A stretch of 64,000 bases of DNA, from positions 62,001-126,000 of the forward strand of contig NZ_JADDOL010000001.1 in assembly GCF_016906305.1 (NCBI RefSeq). The letters run 5' to 3'. The DNA is from Alloalcanivorax marinus. Its GTDB lineage: Bacteria; Pseudomonadota; Gammaproteobacteria; Pseudomonadales; Alcanivoracaceae. Position 1 is the first letter of the stretch. Each line of letters opens with the position of its first letter. Position numbers and translations under genes: made by a program. Under the pieces are notes generated by a model, which worked only from the letters and a program-made list of their open reading frames with translations, had not been told where the DNA came from and made no database searches. Below, piece by piece: positions 53,901 to 63,656 of this stretch.

Positions 53901-54118
53901 CTGCGCACCGGCACCGCCAGGGCGTTGCCGTTGGCGTTTTGCAGTTTCACCAGGGCGCCGGCGATGCCCGGGTCGGTGACCCGGCCGGACACGGCGCCAC
54001 CGCCGCCTCCCTCGCCGCCACCACCACTGCCACCGCCTCCGCCGCCACAGGCGGCCAGCAGGCCAACAAAGAGAGCCACGGCCACGGGCCGTGCCCAGCG
54101 CGTGCATCGCTGATACAT
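50954..54118 (-). CDS. Large lipoprotein with poly-Gly linker and Ca-binding-like tail
   Basis: A 1054-residue lipoprotein: lipobox L-L-A-A-C (Cys24) followed by a Gly/Ser-rich linker, a carboxypeptidase-regulatory-like beta domain (about 43-110), then long helical regions with probable TPR-like repeats (about 400-960), and an Asp-rich thrombospondin-type-3 tail (D-T-D-G-D-G-R-P-D and D-D-D-L-D-G-D-G-I-T-D-D-E-D). It ends with a C-A-S-C motif. The coding DNA of the middle third (about 51.8-52.9 kb) is near 50% GC against about two-thirds elsewhere, counted on two sample lines. First gene of the receptor/peroxidase operon. Confidence 0.85.
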   Translation of the reverse strand: MYQRCTRWARPVAVALFVGLLAACGGGGGGSGGGGEGGGGGAVSGRVTDPGIAGALVKLQNANGNALAVPVRSDADGGFRFAVSSGANLTGARVVAQGGVDSQTGQDFTGLTLVGPVSGGSGLATPVSTLVMALVDDGADLGDARQTVAGWLGLDADRVLDDPATDGDLQRQSLRLTLLGVALNRESAPMTWLVDALRDTGDLDAAREWLATDPNLTEASRQRVNGLAQEFQAVAGAATGQGAEAVVDAANRIAVRQGIALYLRDAFGQSAEDETSQANIAALADTLISANGGAGVPAGSAQIRNLMRYVLQNYQLDPDALSHSDFTVPAGLGADNDIARLTGLRALDHRIPLTDAEKLGMDSDARREYFYASDLSPFYRAERLFDDVLDDLILDPVYEDIAEGLAFAGQVEEAKSILRTRVFQPFLRARTAQRIAYRLIETGSHNEAKVLVDTSLSELDSIIEAKGLENLTAPEADLYNSLVLDYRRLGEIEASQRAIDNVIDYVSLYEGRPYQSVYGKLLTAIRDNAELSVEKAIEENRVEPFLSDAIQSVDLFTRFVLGTGYQTNSGCTHYKLRTFYLTYSAGYYYALGAEQELRNTIDLFEQTRALTPCNLEQTDVYVERMAAYYVATNQVDRYLQQVEETITDPREIDDALQNINVGVAFQAVVRGELQEALDGLRQKYPEPKEYLAYLIDQSKTVPVLSEALYSNGYVLLGDQVRDAAWNFYLSDEYQDAYGNDYNALLGSGCMRLVQFAESWDDIDTARDWMGDCASVADQVLQSITNADDRFAILSGVAVYQSRLGLTTEGALSIARAESETAAMSGSVYDKALLRLMSLALGNDNLSLALDYGREAQTRYFQDAAGATNDSTRSAAMSGGLSLATSLNQVAEQAGRMALRTGALTVTDQQNVADARAAARDLILGNGNQLGVANLADAQLSDSSRLTYLNQSAQVLAKARHYDEAVALTGKNGLSNNDRNRMLQSIAKVMTGENDFAKGAIAVRDTDGDGRPDFFNLGVDAEDIAASALQLDDDLDGDGITDDEDSTPFCASCDG

Positions 54119-54173
54119 GACGGGTTCCCCCAGGTTCGCTTTGGTGTAAGGACGCCGGGGAAGATAATCTAAG

Positions 54174-54188
54174 TGATAATGATTCGCA
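54174..54188. promoter_or_regulatory. Strong Fur box upstream of the lipoprotein-receptor-peroxidase operon
   Basis: Plus strand TGATAAT-G-ATTCGCA matches 12 of 14 positions of the 7-1-7 Fur consensus. It is 56 bases before the lipoprotein start and overlaps a possible promoter on the minus strand. Confidence 0.8.
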
Positions 54189-54191
54189 ATA

Positions 54192-55121
54192 TTATGTAGG
54201 AAGTTGACCGCCGGCCAGGTGTTCCCGCCGGTAGTCCCGGGGCGCCATGCCCATCACTTTCTTGAACATTCTGGAGAAGTAGTAGGGGTCGTCGAAGCCC
54301 AGTTGCTGGGCGATGTCGACCACGCTCAGGTCGGTGATGTCGAGCAGGTAGCAGGCGCGGCTGATCTTCAGATGCTGGAACGCCTGCATCGGCGTCTGGC
54401 CGGTCTGGCGCTTGTAGGCGCGGATAAAGTGGTAACGCGACAGGTCGCTGGTGGCGGTCACCAGGGTGTTCAGGTCCACCCGCTGATGGAGCCGGGCGCG
54501 CAGCCAGGCCTGCACCCGGGCCACGTCCAGCGCGTCGTTGCGGTCCTCGCGCTGGCGGCGCATCAAGGCCATGTAGCTGAGCAGACTTTTCAGCAGGTTG
54601 GCGGCGTAGATCAGGTGGTGGCCGCGAAAGCGGGTGACCGTGGCCAGCAGGGCGTCCAGGTCCTCGGTGAGGCGGGGATGGCGACCCACCGGCGCCACGA
54701 AGGCATCCGGGCCGTCCAGCACCGCGTCGAAATAGTCGTCCACCCGGTCGCCGCCCAGGTGCGCCCAATAAATGGTCCAGGGGTCGTCCGGGTTGGCCCG
54801 GTAGCGGTGCGGCCGGCCCTCGCGGAACAGCAGCACGTCACCGGCGCCCACCGACTGGCGCCGGCCCTCCAGTTCCGCTTCGCCGGAGCCCGCCAGGCAG
54901 TAGATCAGCAGATGGTCCCGGGGCGCGCCACGGTCCATCTGGTGGCCGGCGGCGCTGGGATAGAACCCGGCCCCGTGGGGCAGGCAATCCCGGCAAAGCG
55001 GGTGTGCCGCCAGCTCCGTCACCAGCGCCGGCGGGATCACCACCCGCCGGCCGCTTTCCGGCAGCGGCCATTGGGAGGTTTCCACCTGTGAACCGGTTCC
55101 GTGCATCGCAATTTTGTCCAT
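54192..55121 (-). CDS. AraC-family regulator with cupin-type N-terminal domain
   Basis: A 309-residue regulator. The N-terminal cupin-like domain (residues about 25-170; L-I-Y-C-L-A-G-S-G and G-D-V-L-L-F) resembles AraC-type sensors; the C-terminal domain carries L-S-R-Y-H-F-I-R-A-Y-K-R-Q-T-G and F-D-D-P-Y-Y-F-S-R-M-F-K-K signatures. Divergent from the GntP/mmsA operon by about 125 bases, the likely target. It could also read into the iron operon, but a Fur box lies between. Confidence 0.92.
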   Translation of the reverse strand: MDKIAMHGTGSQVETSQWPLPESGRRVVIPPALVTELAAHPLCRDCLPHGAGFYPSAAGHQMDRGAPRDHLLIYCLAGSGEAELEGRRQSVGAGDVLLFREGRPHRYRANPDDPWTIYWAHLGGDRVDDYFDAVLDGPDAFVAPVGRHPRLTEDLDALLATVTRFRGHHLIYAANLLKSLLSYMALMRRQREDRNDALDVARVQAWLRARLHQRVDLNTLVTATSDLSRYHFIRAYKRQTGQTPMQAFQHLKISRACYLLDITDLSVVDIAQQLGFDDPYYFSRMFKKVMGMAPRDYRREHLAGGQLPT

Positions 55122-55246
55122 TACCTATCAATTAAAGCCATCTTATCCGCCAAAAGCCTGTGGTACACCATAGCAATAATTGAAAAACACGGCGGCCCCA
55201 TTCGGGCGCCATCGTCAGAACAACAATACGAGAAAAGGGAGAGCTC

Positions 55247-56557
55247 ATGCTTGTAGCCAGCTTCCTCGGGCTGTTCGCCGGCCTGGCTTTACTGGTGGTG
55301 CTGACCATGCGCGGCGTCAACATCATCATCTCCGCGGTGCTGTGCGCCATGCTGGTGGCGGTGTGCAGCGGCCTGCCGTTGGACGACGCCATGCTGGACA
55401 GTTACATGGCCGGCTTCACCGGCTTTTTCACCACCTGGTTTCCGGCCATTTTGCTGGGCGCGATTTTCGGTCAGCTGATGGACGACAGCGGCGCCGCCAA
55501 GGCCATCGCCCGCCAGTCCAGCCGCTGGTTCGGCGAGAAGCGCGCCATCATGGCGGTGGTGGGCGCCTCGGCGATCCTCACCTACGGCGGCGTGAGCGTG
55601 TTCGTGGTGGGTTTCAGCGTCTATCCGATCGCCTTCGAGCTGTTCAAGAACGCCAACCTGCCCCACCGCTTTATTCCCGGCGCCATGGTGTTCGGGTCGA
55701 TTTCGTTCACCATGACCTCGCCCGGATCACCGGAGGTACAGAACCTGATTCCCACCGAGCATTTCGGCACCACCGCGGTGGCCGGCGGCGTGATCGGCGT
55801 GATCTGCGCGCTCACCATTCTGGTGCTGGGCGCCTGGGCGATCCGCCGCTGCGTGCGCCGGGCGGTGAACGCCGGCGAAACCTTCGACCCGCCAGCGGCG
55901 GCGGCGCGCCAGCACGACCGGGACGACGGCGCGCCGGTGCCCACCTGGGCGGCGCTGTTACCCTTGCTGGTGCTGGTGGGCGGTTTCAATCTGCTGTCGC
56001 TGGCCCTGGGCGTGCGCCCCGTGGAGGCGCTGCTGGTGGCCATGGGCGCCAGCCTGGTGCTCGGCTTCGCCCTGTTTCATCGCCACTTGCACCAACGCGT
56101 GCGCACCCTGGGCGCCGGCGCCGACAATGCGCTGGTGGCCACCGCCAATACCTGCGCGGTGGTGGGCTTCGGCGCGGTGGCGGCGCTGACGCCGGCGTTC
56201 AAGGAGATCGTGGCGGTGCTCACCGATCTGCCCGGTCTGGAATACGCCGGCCTGGCCATGGCGGTGACGGTGATCGCCGGCATCACCGGGTCCGCCTCCG
56301 GCGGCCTGGGCATTGCCCTGCCGATTCTGGCGCCGATCTACCAGGGCATGGGCCTGGATAACGGCGCCATGCACCGCATTTCCGCGCTCGCCTCCGGCGG
56401 TCTCGATTCGCTGCCGCACAACGGCTATGTGGTGACCACCATCCGCGCCATCTGCAAGGAAACCCACCAACGGGCCTACCCGACGGTGTTCATCGCCAGC
56501 GTACTGGTACCCTCGGTGGTGCTGGTAATGGCGGTGGTTCTGTATACGCTGGTGTAA
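55247..56557 (+). CDS. GntP-family hydroxyacid permease
   Basis: A 436-residue transporter with about 12 helices: [27 protein letters not shown] and [13 protein letters not shown] are family motifs. GntP carriers bring in gluconate and related hydroxyacids with protons. As it leads mmsA-acyl-CoA dehydrogenase-mmsB, 3-hydroxyisobutyrate or a similar acid is the likely cargo (inference). AGGGAGAG before the ATG. Confidence 0.9.
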   Translation: MLVASFLGLFAGLALLVVLTMRGVNIIISAVLCAMLVAVCSGLPLDDAMLDSYMAGFTGFFTTWFPAILLGAIFGQLMDDSGAAKAIARQSSRWFGEKRAIMAVVGASAILTYGGVSVFVVGFSVYPIAFELFKNANLPHRFIPGAMVFGSISFTMTSPGSPEVQNLIPTEHFGTTAVAGGVIGVICALTILVLGAWAIRRCVRRAVNAGETFDPPAAAARQHDRDDGAPVPTWAALLPLLVLVGGFNLLSLALGVRPVEALLVAMGASLVLGFALFHRHLHQRVRTLGAGADNALVATANTCAVVGFGAVAALTPAFKEIVAVLTDLPGLEYAGLAMAVTVIAGITGSASGGLGIALPILAPIYQGMGLDNGAMHRISALASGGLDSLPHNGYVVTTIRAICKETHQRAYPTVFIASVLVPSVVLVMAVVLYTLV

Positions 56558-56603
56558 CGACGCCGGCCTCCGAATACGGCCAATAATTTTAGGAGAAAGC
56601 GTT

Positions 56604-58109
<1,506 letters not shown>

Positions 58110-58110
58110 A

Positions 58111-58166
58111 TCGCGGCTGAAGCCGCTCCTACAATGGCCGTGCCGTGGGAGCGGCTTCCGCCGCGA
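58111..58166. repeat. REP-like palindrome between mmsA and the acyl-CoA dehydrogenase
   Basis: Arms TCGCGGCTGAAGCCGCTCC and GGAGCGGCTTCCGCCGCGA are inverted, 11 bases apart in the core region. The sequence resembles the GTAGGAGCGGCTTnAGCCGCGA REP element frequent in pseudomonads and relatives. Only one element is seen in this window. Confidence 0.75.
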
Positions 58167-58182
58167 GCCGCGAGGATCAAAC

Positions 58183-59334
58183 GTGGATTTCGCCTTCACC
58201 GATGAACAACTGGCGTTCCGGGACACGGCGCGCCAGTTCGCCGACAAGGCACTGGCGCCGTTCGCCGCCGAATGGGACGCGGGCAGTGTGTTTCCCAAGG
58301 ACACCCTTCGCCGGGCCGGCGAGCTGGGGTTCTGCGCGCTCTACTGCGACGAGGAACACGGCGGCCTGGGCCTGAGCCGGCTGGACGCGGCGCTGGTGTT
58401 CGAGCAACTGGCCGCCGGCTGCACCTCCACCACCGCCTTTATCACCATCCACAACATGGCCACCTGGATGCTCACCCGCTTCGGCGGCGACGCGGTGCGG
58501 GCACGCTGGGCGGCGCCGCTGATCCGCGGCGAGGCGCTGGCCTCCTACTGCCTCACCGAGCCCAACGCCGGCTCCGACGCCGCCTCGCTGAGTACCACCG
58601 CCAAGCGTGACGGCGACGACTATGTGATCAACGGCGCCAAGGTGTTCATCTCCGGCGCCGGCGACACCGACGTGCTGGTGTTGATGGCGCGCACCGGCGG
58701 CCCGGGCGCCGGCGGCATTTCCTGCTTCGCGATCCCGGCGGACGCGGCCGGCGTCAGCTACGGCCGCAACGAGGAGAAAATGGGCTGGAAGAGCCAGCCT
58801 ACCCGGGCCATCACCCTGGAGAACGTGCGGGTACCGGCGGACCAGCGCATCGGCGACGAGGGCCAGGGTTTCCGCATCGCCATGGCCGGCCTGGACGGTG
58901 GCCGCGTCAACATCGCCAGCTGCTCCCTGGGCGCCGCCACCGCCGCGCTCAAACAGGCACAGGGCTACGTGGGTGAACGCAAACAGTTCGGCCAGCCCAT
59001 CGCCGAGTTCCAGAACACCCAGTTCAGCCTGGCGGACATGGCCACCCATCTGGTGGCGGCGCAGCAAATGGTGCGCCTGGCCGCCTGGAAGCTGGACCAG
59101 GGCGACGCGGACAAAAGCACCTACTGCGCCATGGCCAAGCGGCTCGCCACCGATCTGTGTTTCGACGTCTGCAACCAGGCGCTGCAACTGCACGGTGGCT
59201 ACGGCTACATCAAGGAGTACCCGCTGGAGCGCTATGTGCGCGACAGCCGGGTGCATCGGATTCTGGAAGGCACCAACGAGATCATGCGGGTGATCATCGC
59301 CCGCCGCGTGCTCAAGGATTTGTCGTTCCTGTAA
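58183..59334 (+). CDS. Acyl-CoA dehydrogenase, isobutyryl-CoA dehydrogenase type
   Basis: A 383-residue acyl-CoA dehydrogenase. C-L-T-E-P-N-A-G-S-D-A (about 125-135), G-G-Y-G-Y-I-K-E-Y-P and the catalytic-Glu signature L-E-G-T-N-E-I-M-R near the C-terminus are present. Position between mmsA and mmsB supports isobutyryl-CoA oxidation in valine breakdown. The start is GTG 58183. Confidence 0.93.
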   Translation: MDFAFTDEQLAFRDTARQFADKALAPFAAEWDAGSVFPKDTLRRAGELGFCALYCDEEHGGLGLSRLDAALVFEQLAAGCTSTTAFITIHNMATWMLTRFGGDAVRARWAAPLIRGEALASYCLTEPNAGSDAASLSTTAKRDGDDYVINGAKVFISGAGDTDVLVLMARTGGPGAGGISCFAIPADAAGVSYGRNEEKMGWKSQPTRAITLENVRVPADQRIGDEGQGFRIAMAGLDGGRVNIASCSLGAATAALKQAQGYVGERKQFGQPIAEFQNTQFSLADMATHLVAAQQMVRLAAWKLDQGDADKSTYCAMAKRLATDLCFDVCNQALQLHGGYGYIKEYPLERYVRDSRVHRILEGTNEIMRVIIARRVLKDLSFL

Positions 59335-59360
59335 CGACCCGCTTCGATAAGGAGAAAAAC

Positions 59361-60251
59361 ATGAAAATCGGCTTCTTCGGTGTCGGCAACATGGGCGGCC
59401 CCATGGCCGCCAATCTGGCCGCCGCCGGCCACGACGTGACCGCCTTCGATCCGGTGCCCGCCCTGCGGGAGGCCGCCGAGGAAAGCGGCGTGCACACCAC
59501 CGACACCCCGGCGGACGCCCTGGCCGGCGCCGAGGTGGTGATCAGCATGCTGCCCTCGGCGGCGGCGGTCACCGGCCTGTACCTGGGCGACGACGGCATC
59601 CTGCCGCGCATCCAGCCGGACGCCCTGATCATTGATTGCTCCACCATCGATGCCGCCACCAGCCGGCGGGTGGCGGAGGCCGCCGCCGAGTCCGGTCTCG
59701 CGATGATCGACGCCCCGGTGTCCGGCGGCGTGGGCGGCGCCCGCGCCGGCACCCTGACGTTCATTTGTGGCGGCAGCGAGGACGCGGTGGAACGGGCCCG
59801 GCCGATTCTCGACGCCATGGGCAAGAACGTGTTCCGCGCCGGCCCGCCCGGGGCCGGCCAGGTGGCGAAAATCTGCAACAACATGCTGCTCGCCGTGCAC
59901 ATGATCGGCACCGCCGAAGCGCTGCAAATGGGCGCCGACCACGGCCTGGACCCGAAGGTACTGTCCGAGATCATGCGCGTCAGCTCCGGCGGCAACTGGT
60001 CCCTGGAAGTCTACAATCCGTGGCCCGGGGTGATGCCCAATGTGCCGGCGTCGAACAATTACGACGGCGGCTTCGGCGTCAATCTGATGAACAAGGATCT
60101 GGGCCTGGCCCTGGAAGCGGCCCTCGCCACCCGCTCGGCCACGCCCATGGGCGCGCTGGCGCGCAGCCTGTACGCCAGCCACGCCAACCAGGGCTACGGC
60201 AATAAGGACTTCTCCAGCATCCTGGCCCTGTTCAAGCGCAAGGACGACTAG
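59361..60251 (+). CDS. mmsB: 3-Hydroxyisobutyrate dehydrogenase
   Basis: A 296-residue NAD-dependent dehydrogenase. G-V-G-N-M-G-G-P-M-A (7-16), D-A-P-V-S-G-G-V-G-G-A-R-A-G-T-L, and G-A-G-Q-V-A-K-I-C-N-N-M with the catalytic Lys are intact. Converts 3-hydroxyisobutyrate to methylmalonate semialdehyde, the substrate of MmsA. Its 3' end overlaps ectD by 20 bases (convergent). The usual enoyl-CoA hydratase and 3-hydroxyisobutyryl-CoA hydrolase genes are not in the cluster. Confidence 0.95.
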   Translation: MKIGFFGVGNMGGPMAANLAAAGHDVTAFDPVPALREAAEESGVHTTDTPADALAGAEVVISMLPSAAAVTGLYLGDDGILPRIQPDALIIDCSTIDAATSRRVAEAAAESGLAMIDAPVSGGVGGARAGTLTFICGGSEDAVERARPILDAMGKNVFRAGPPGAGQVAKICNNMLLAVHMIGTAEALQMGADHGLDPKVLSEIMRVSSGGNWSLEVYNPWPGVMPNVPASNNYDGGFGVNLMNKDLGLALEAALATRSATPMGALARSLYASHANQGYGNKDFSSILALFKRKDD

Positions 60252-61167
60252 CGTCCGGCTCGTGGGCCAGGAACCAGGGCCGCCGACGACGGGCCCCATA
60301 CGGCGCCACACAGACGTTGTCACGGCGGTTGTAGACGAAGAACACATTACTGCGCGGGTCCGGCGACATATTGGCGTTGGACCCGTGCAGGGTGTTGCAG
60401 TCGAACAGGATCAGACCACCGGCTTTGCCGGTGGGCGCCTCGATGCCGCCCCGCTCGATCAGTTCACTGAGCACCTGGTTATCGGGCACGCCGAACTGCT
60501 GGGTTTTCAGGGACTGCTTGTGATGGTCGTCCGGGGTCTCGCCCAGGCAGGGCACGAACACCTTATGGGAGCCCGGGATCAGCATCAGCGGACCGTTGAA
60601 CGCATGATTGTCGGTGAGCACGATGGAGGCGCTCACCGCGTGCATGGCGGGCATGCCGTCCTCGGCGTGCCAGGTCTCGAAGTCGGAATGCCAGTTGAAA
60701 CCCTTGCCGTGAAAGCCGGGCTTATAGTTGATGCGGGACTGGTGCACGTAGGCGTCGCCGCCGAGAATCTGGCGTACGCGACCCAGCAGGCGCGGATCCC
60801 CGGCCAAGCGGCGGAACCGCTCGGACAGCAAATGCACCGCGAACAAGGAACGGATCTCCTCGCTGCCCGGCTCGGTAATGCTGAACTCGCGGCCTCGGAA
60901 CGCCTCGCGGCTCAATAACTCATGCAGGGTGTCGGTGAGCTCCGCCACTTCGCGTTCGTCGAGGAAACCGGGCTCGAACAGAAAGCCGCGACGTTCGAAC
61001 TCATCCAATTGCGAAGCGCTCAGCGGACCGTCCTCGGCACGGCCTTTGACCACGGGCTCGCGACGATTCAGCCAGGGCAGGTCCGGACGACGGGGGAGAC
61101 GGGTGGGGTAGGGATCTTGCCGCCGGGCCTCGGCCTGGGCGGGGCGGACTTGCGTCTGCACTGACAT
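60232..61167 (-). CDS. ectD: Ectoine 5-hydroxylase (2-oxoglutarate dioxygenase)
   Basis: A 311-residue non-haem Fe(II)/2-oxoglutarate oxygenase. The EctD signature running Q-S-R-I-N-Y-K-P-G-F then W-H-S-D-F-E-T-W-H-A-E-D-G-M-P is present and carries the His-x-Asp ligands; a second His is in L-H-G-S-N-A-N. It converts ectoine to 5-hydroxyectoine. The ATG at 61167 lies after AGGAGGTG; a TTG one codon earlier is ignored. ectABC are not adjacent. Confidence 0.93.
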   Translation of the reverse strand: MSVQTQVRPAQAEARRQDPYPTRLPRRPDLPWLNRREPVVKGRAEDGPLSASQLDEFERRGFLFEPGFLDEREVAELTDTLHELLSREAFRGREFSITEPGSEEIRSLFAVHLLSERFRRLAGDPRLLGRVRQILGGDAYVHQSRINYKPGFHGKGFNWHSDFETWHAEDGMPAMHAVSASIVLTDNHAFNGPLMLIPGSHKVFVPCLGETPDDHHKQSLKTQQFGVPDNQVLSELIERGGIEAPTGKAGGLILFDCNTLHGSNANMSPDPRSNVFFVYNRRDNVCVAPYGARRRRPWFLAHEPDASRPCA

Positions 61168-61293
61168 CAAATCACCTCCTGAGATTTGGGATCAGAATCA
61201 GATTGGCAACACTATGAGAGCCGGCTCCGGGACCCGGGTCCGGCTTGGCATTGTGAATATGAAGACGCCCAAAAGCGTTTCAAGGGGGCGCGG

Positions 61294-62724
61294 TCAGCCG
61301 TCCTGAATACGCCGCCAGGGACGGGCGGCCTCCAGCTCGAAGGCCAGTTCCAGCAGGGTGCGCTCGCCGCCCTGCACCGCCGCCAGCTGCACGCCGATGG
61401 GCAGCCCCTCGGCGCTGGCCCCCAGGGGCAGCGAAATCGCCGGGCTGCCGGAGGCGTTGTTGGCCGGCGTGAAGCTGGCGTACTTGATCAGCCGGTCGAT
61501 CAGCGTTTCGAACGGCTGGGTCGGGCTCAGATAGCCCAGCTCCGGCACGGTGCGCGCCAGCACCGGCGACAGCACCACGTCATAGCGTTGGAAACTGTCC
61601 GCGTACTCCTTCCAGGTGCGCCGCAGGCGGTAGAGCACCGCCGGCGTCTTCCACAGGCGGCGCCGGTAATAGCCGGCCAGCCCCACGGTCAGGTCATCCA
61701 GCCGCTCCGTCTGAAAGCCCGGCCCGAACAGCCGGGCGCCGAAGCGGCTGACCATGAACGCCATCATCCCGTAGTAGGTCACGAAGTCGTCGATGAAGGA
61801 CGGTTTCAGGGGGATCGGCGCCTCTTCCACGTGGTGGCCCAGGTCCGCCAGCAGCCGGGCGGTGTCCGCCACCGCCGCGCGGGTGTCCCGGTCGGTGGCG
61901 CTGCCGGTGATGGAGTCCATCACCAGCCCCACCTTCAAGCGGCGCCGCCCGGGTCCGGTGACGTCGCCGATGGCCGGCAGTTTGGGGTTGCGGTAATAGC
62001 GCTCGGCGGCGGCGAAGAAGCGGGCGGTGTCGCGAACGCTGCGGGTCAGCACGCCCTCGCTGATCAGGTCCACCGGCAGCGCCTGGGAGGCTTCCGACTT
62101 CACCAGCCGCCCGCGGGTGGGCTTGAGCCCCACCAGACCACAGCAGGCGGCGGGGATGCGGATCGAACCGCCGCCGTCGTTGCCGTGGGCGATGGGCAGC
62201 GCGCCGGCGGCCACCAGGGCGGCGGCGCCGCCGGAGGAGGCACCGGAGGAATAGCCGGTGTGCCAGGGGTTGCAGGTGGGCGGCTGGTCCATGAATTCGG
62301 TGCTGGCGCTGAAGCCGAAGTCCGGCAGGCGGCTCTTGCCCAGCAGGGTGAAGCCCTGGGCAAGAAACTGGCGGGCGAAGTCGCTGTCCTTCTCCGCCGG
62401 TCGCGTGCACACCGCCGCCGAACCGTGGCCGGTGGCCAGGCCGGCCACGTCGATGTTGTCCTTGATCAGCGTCGGCACGCCGGCGAAGGCGCCCCGGCCT
62501 GGCCGGGCGGCCTCGCCGCGCCCGCGCTCGAAGGCCGCCAGGGCCACCGCGTGCAGTTGCGGGTCCACGCGACCGATGCGCTGGATGGCGGCTTCGGTCA
62601 CTTCGCTGGCGCTCAGGGCGCCTCGCTCGATCAACGCGGCCAGGCCGGTGGCGTCGTGATCGCCCAGGGCGTCGTCGGTAAAGGCGTGCAGGCGGCGGCG
62701 CGGATCGCTCATCGGGGTGCCCAT
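61294..62724 (-). CDS. Amidase-signature-family hydrolase
   Basis: A 476-residue amidase. The Ser-cisSer-Lys triad is seen as L-I-K-D-N-I-D-V (Lys), S-S-G-A-S-S-G-G and D-G-G-G-S-I-R (nucleophile). Members include 6-aminohexanoate-cyclic-dimer and aryl-acylamide hydrolases; the substrate here is unknown. I set the start at 62724, after AGGAGG; the frame continues upstream without support. Confidence 0.9.
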   Translation of the reverse strand: MGTPMSDPRRRLHAFTDDALGDHDATGLAALIERGALSASEVTEAAIQRIGRVDPQLHAVALAAFERGRGEAARPGRGAFAGVPTLIKDNIDVAGLATGHGSAAVCTRPAEKDSDFARQFLAQGFTLLGKSRLPDFGFSASTEFMDQPPTCNPWHTGYSSGASSGGAAALVAAGALPIAHGNDGGGSIRIPAACCGLVGLKPTRGRLVKSEASQALPVDLISEGVLTRSVRDTARFFAAAERYYRNPKLPAIGDVTGPGRRRLKVGLVMDSITGSATDRDTRAAVADTARLLADLGHHVEEAPIPLKPSFIDDFVTYYGMMAFMVSRFGARLFGPGFQTERLDDLTVGLAGYYRRRLWKTPAVLYRLRRTWKEYADSFQRYDVVLSPVLARTVPELGYLSPTQPFETLIDRLIKYASFTPANNASGSPAISLPLGASAEGLPIGVQLAAVQGGERTLLELAFELEAARPWRRIQDG

Positions 62725-62875
62725 GATGGCCCTCCTGTTGTTGTTCTCGGGTCGTGTTCGATGACGGCAAGGCATTGAATGTACCATGGTGCCAGATTCA
62801 GCACGGGCCAATCCCGGGCTGCCGGCGGTGCCGGTTGGGCGTAAAGTCGGGTTTTCTTGGAACGGGAGAGACCGG

Positions 62876-63628
62876 ATGAACTTCGACTTCAACGGCCGGC
62901 GGGTGATCGTCGCCGGCGGCAGCAAGGGCATCGGCCGGGCCATCGCCCTGGGCTTCGCCCGGGCCGGCGCCCGGGTGTCAGTGTGCGCCCGCGGCCAGGC
63001 CGCCCTGGATTCGCTGCGCGAGGACGCCGCCGGCGACGGCCTGGCCCTGCACACCGCGCCCTGCGACATCGGCGACAAAGCGTCCCTGGAAGGCTATCTG
63101 GAGGCGGCGCTGGCGGAACTGGGCGGCGTGGATGTGCTGGTCAACTGCGCCTCCGCGTTTGGCCGCGACGACAACGAGGACGGCTGGCTGCGCAGCGTCG
63201 AGGTGGACCTGATGGGCACCGTGCGCGCCGCCCACTATTGCCTGCCCCATCTGAAACAAACGCCCGGGGCCTCGATCATCAACATCGCGTCCATCGCCGC
63301 CCTGCACGCCTCCACCCGCACCGCCCCCTACGCCGCCATCAAGGCGGCGGTGGCCCACTACACCGGCAGCCTGGCGGTATCGATGGCGACCCACGGGGTG
63401 CGCGTCAACGGTCTGGCGCCGGGGTCCATCGAGTTTCCCGGCGGGGTCTGGGATCAGGCCCGCCAGCACAATCCGGATCTCTATCAACGGATTCGCGGCG
63501 GCATTCCGTTCGGGCGCCTCGGCACCCCGGAGGAAGTAGCCAACGTGGCCCTGTTTCTGGCCTCCGATCTGGCCAGCTGGATCACCGGACAGACCCTGGT
63601 GGTGGACGGCGGCCAGGTGCTCGCCTGA
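62876..63628 (+). CDS. Short-chain dehydrogenase/reductase
   Basis: A 250-residue classical SDR: G-G-S-K-G-I-G (13-19), N-C-A-S (about 86-89), and Ser/Tyr/Lys in S-I-A-A-L and Y-A-A-I-K. Ends in V-V-D-G-G-Q, like 3-oxoacyl-ACP reductase-type proteins. GGGAGAG precedes the ATG at 62876. Divergent from the amidase gene. Confidence 0.9.
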   Translation: MNFDFNGRRVIVAGGSKGIGRAIALGFARAGARVSVCARGQAALDSLREDAAGDGLALHTAPCDIGDKASLEGYLEAALAELGGVDVLVNCASAFGRDDNEDGWLRSVEVDLMGTVRAAHYCLPHLKQTPGASIINIASIAALHASTRTAPYAAIKAAVAHYTGSLAVSMATHGVRVNGLAPGSIEFPGGVWDQARQHNPDLYQRIRGGIPFGRLGTPEEVANVALFLASDLASWITGQTLVVDGGQVLA

Positions 63629-63656
63629 GCGGTGGTCCGCCCGGCGGCGGGCCGGC

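Noticed and set aside
62725-63078. N-terminal extension of the amidase frame
   Set aside because: It overlaps the divergent SDR gene, has Ala/Arg/Pro-rich shadow composition and no ribosome site, while 62724 follows AGGAGG.
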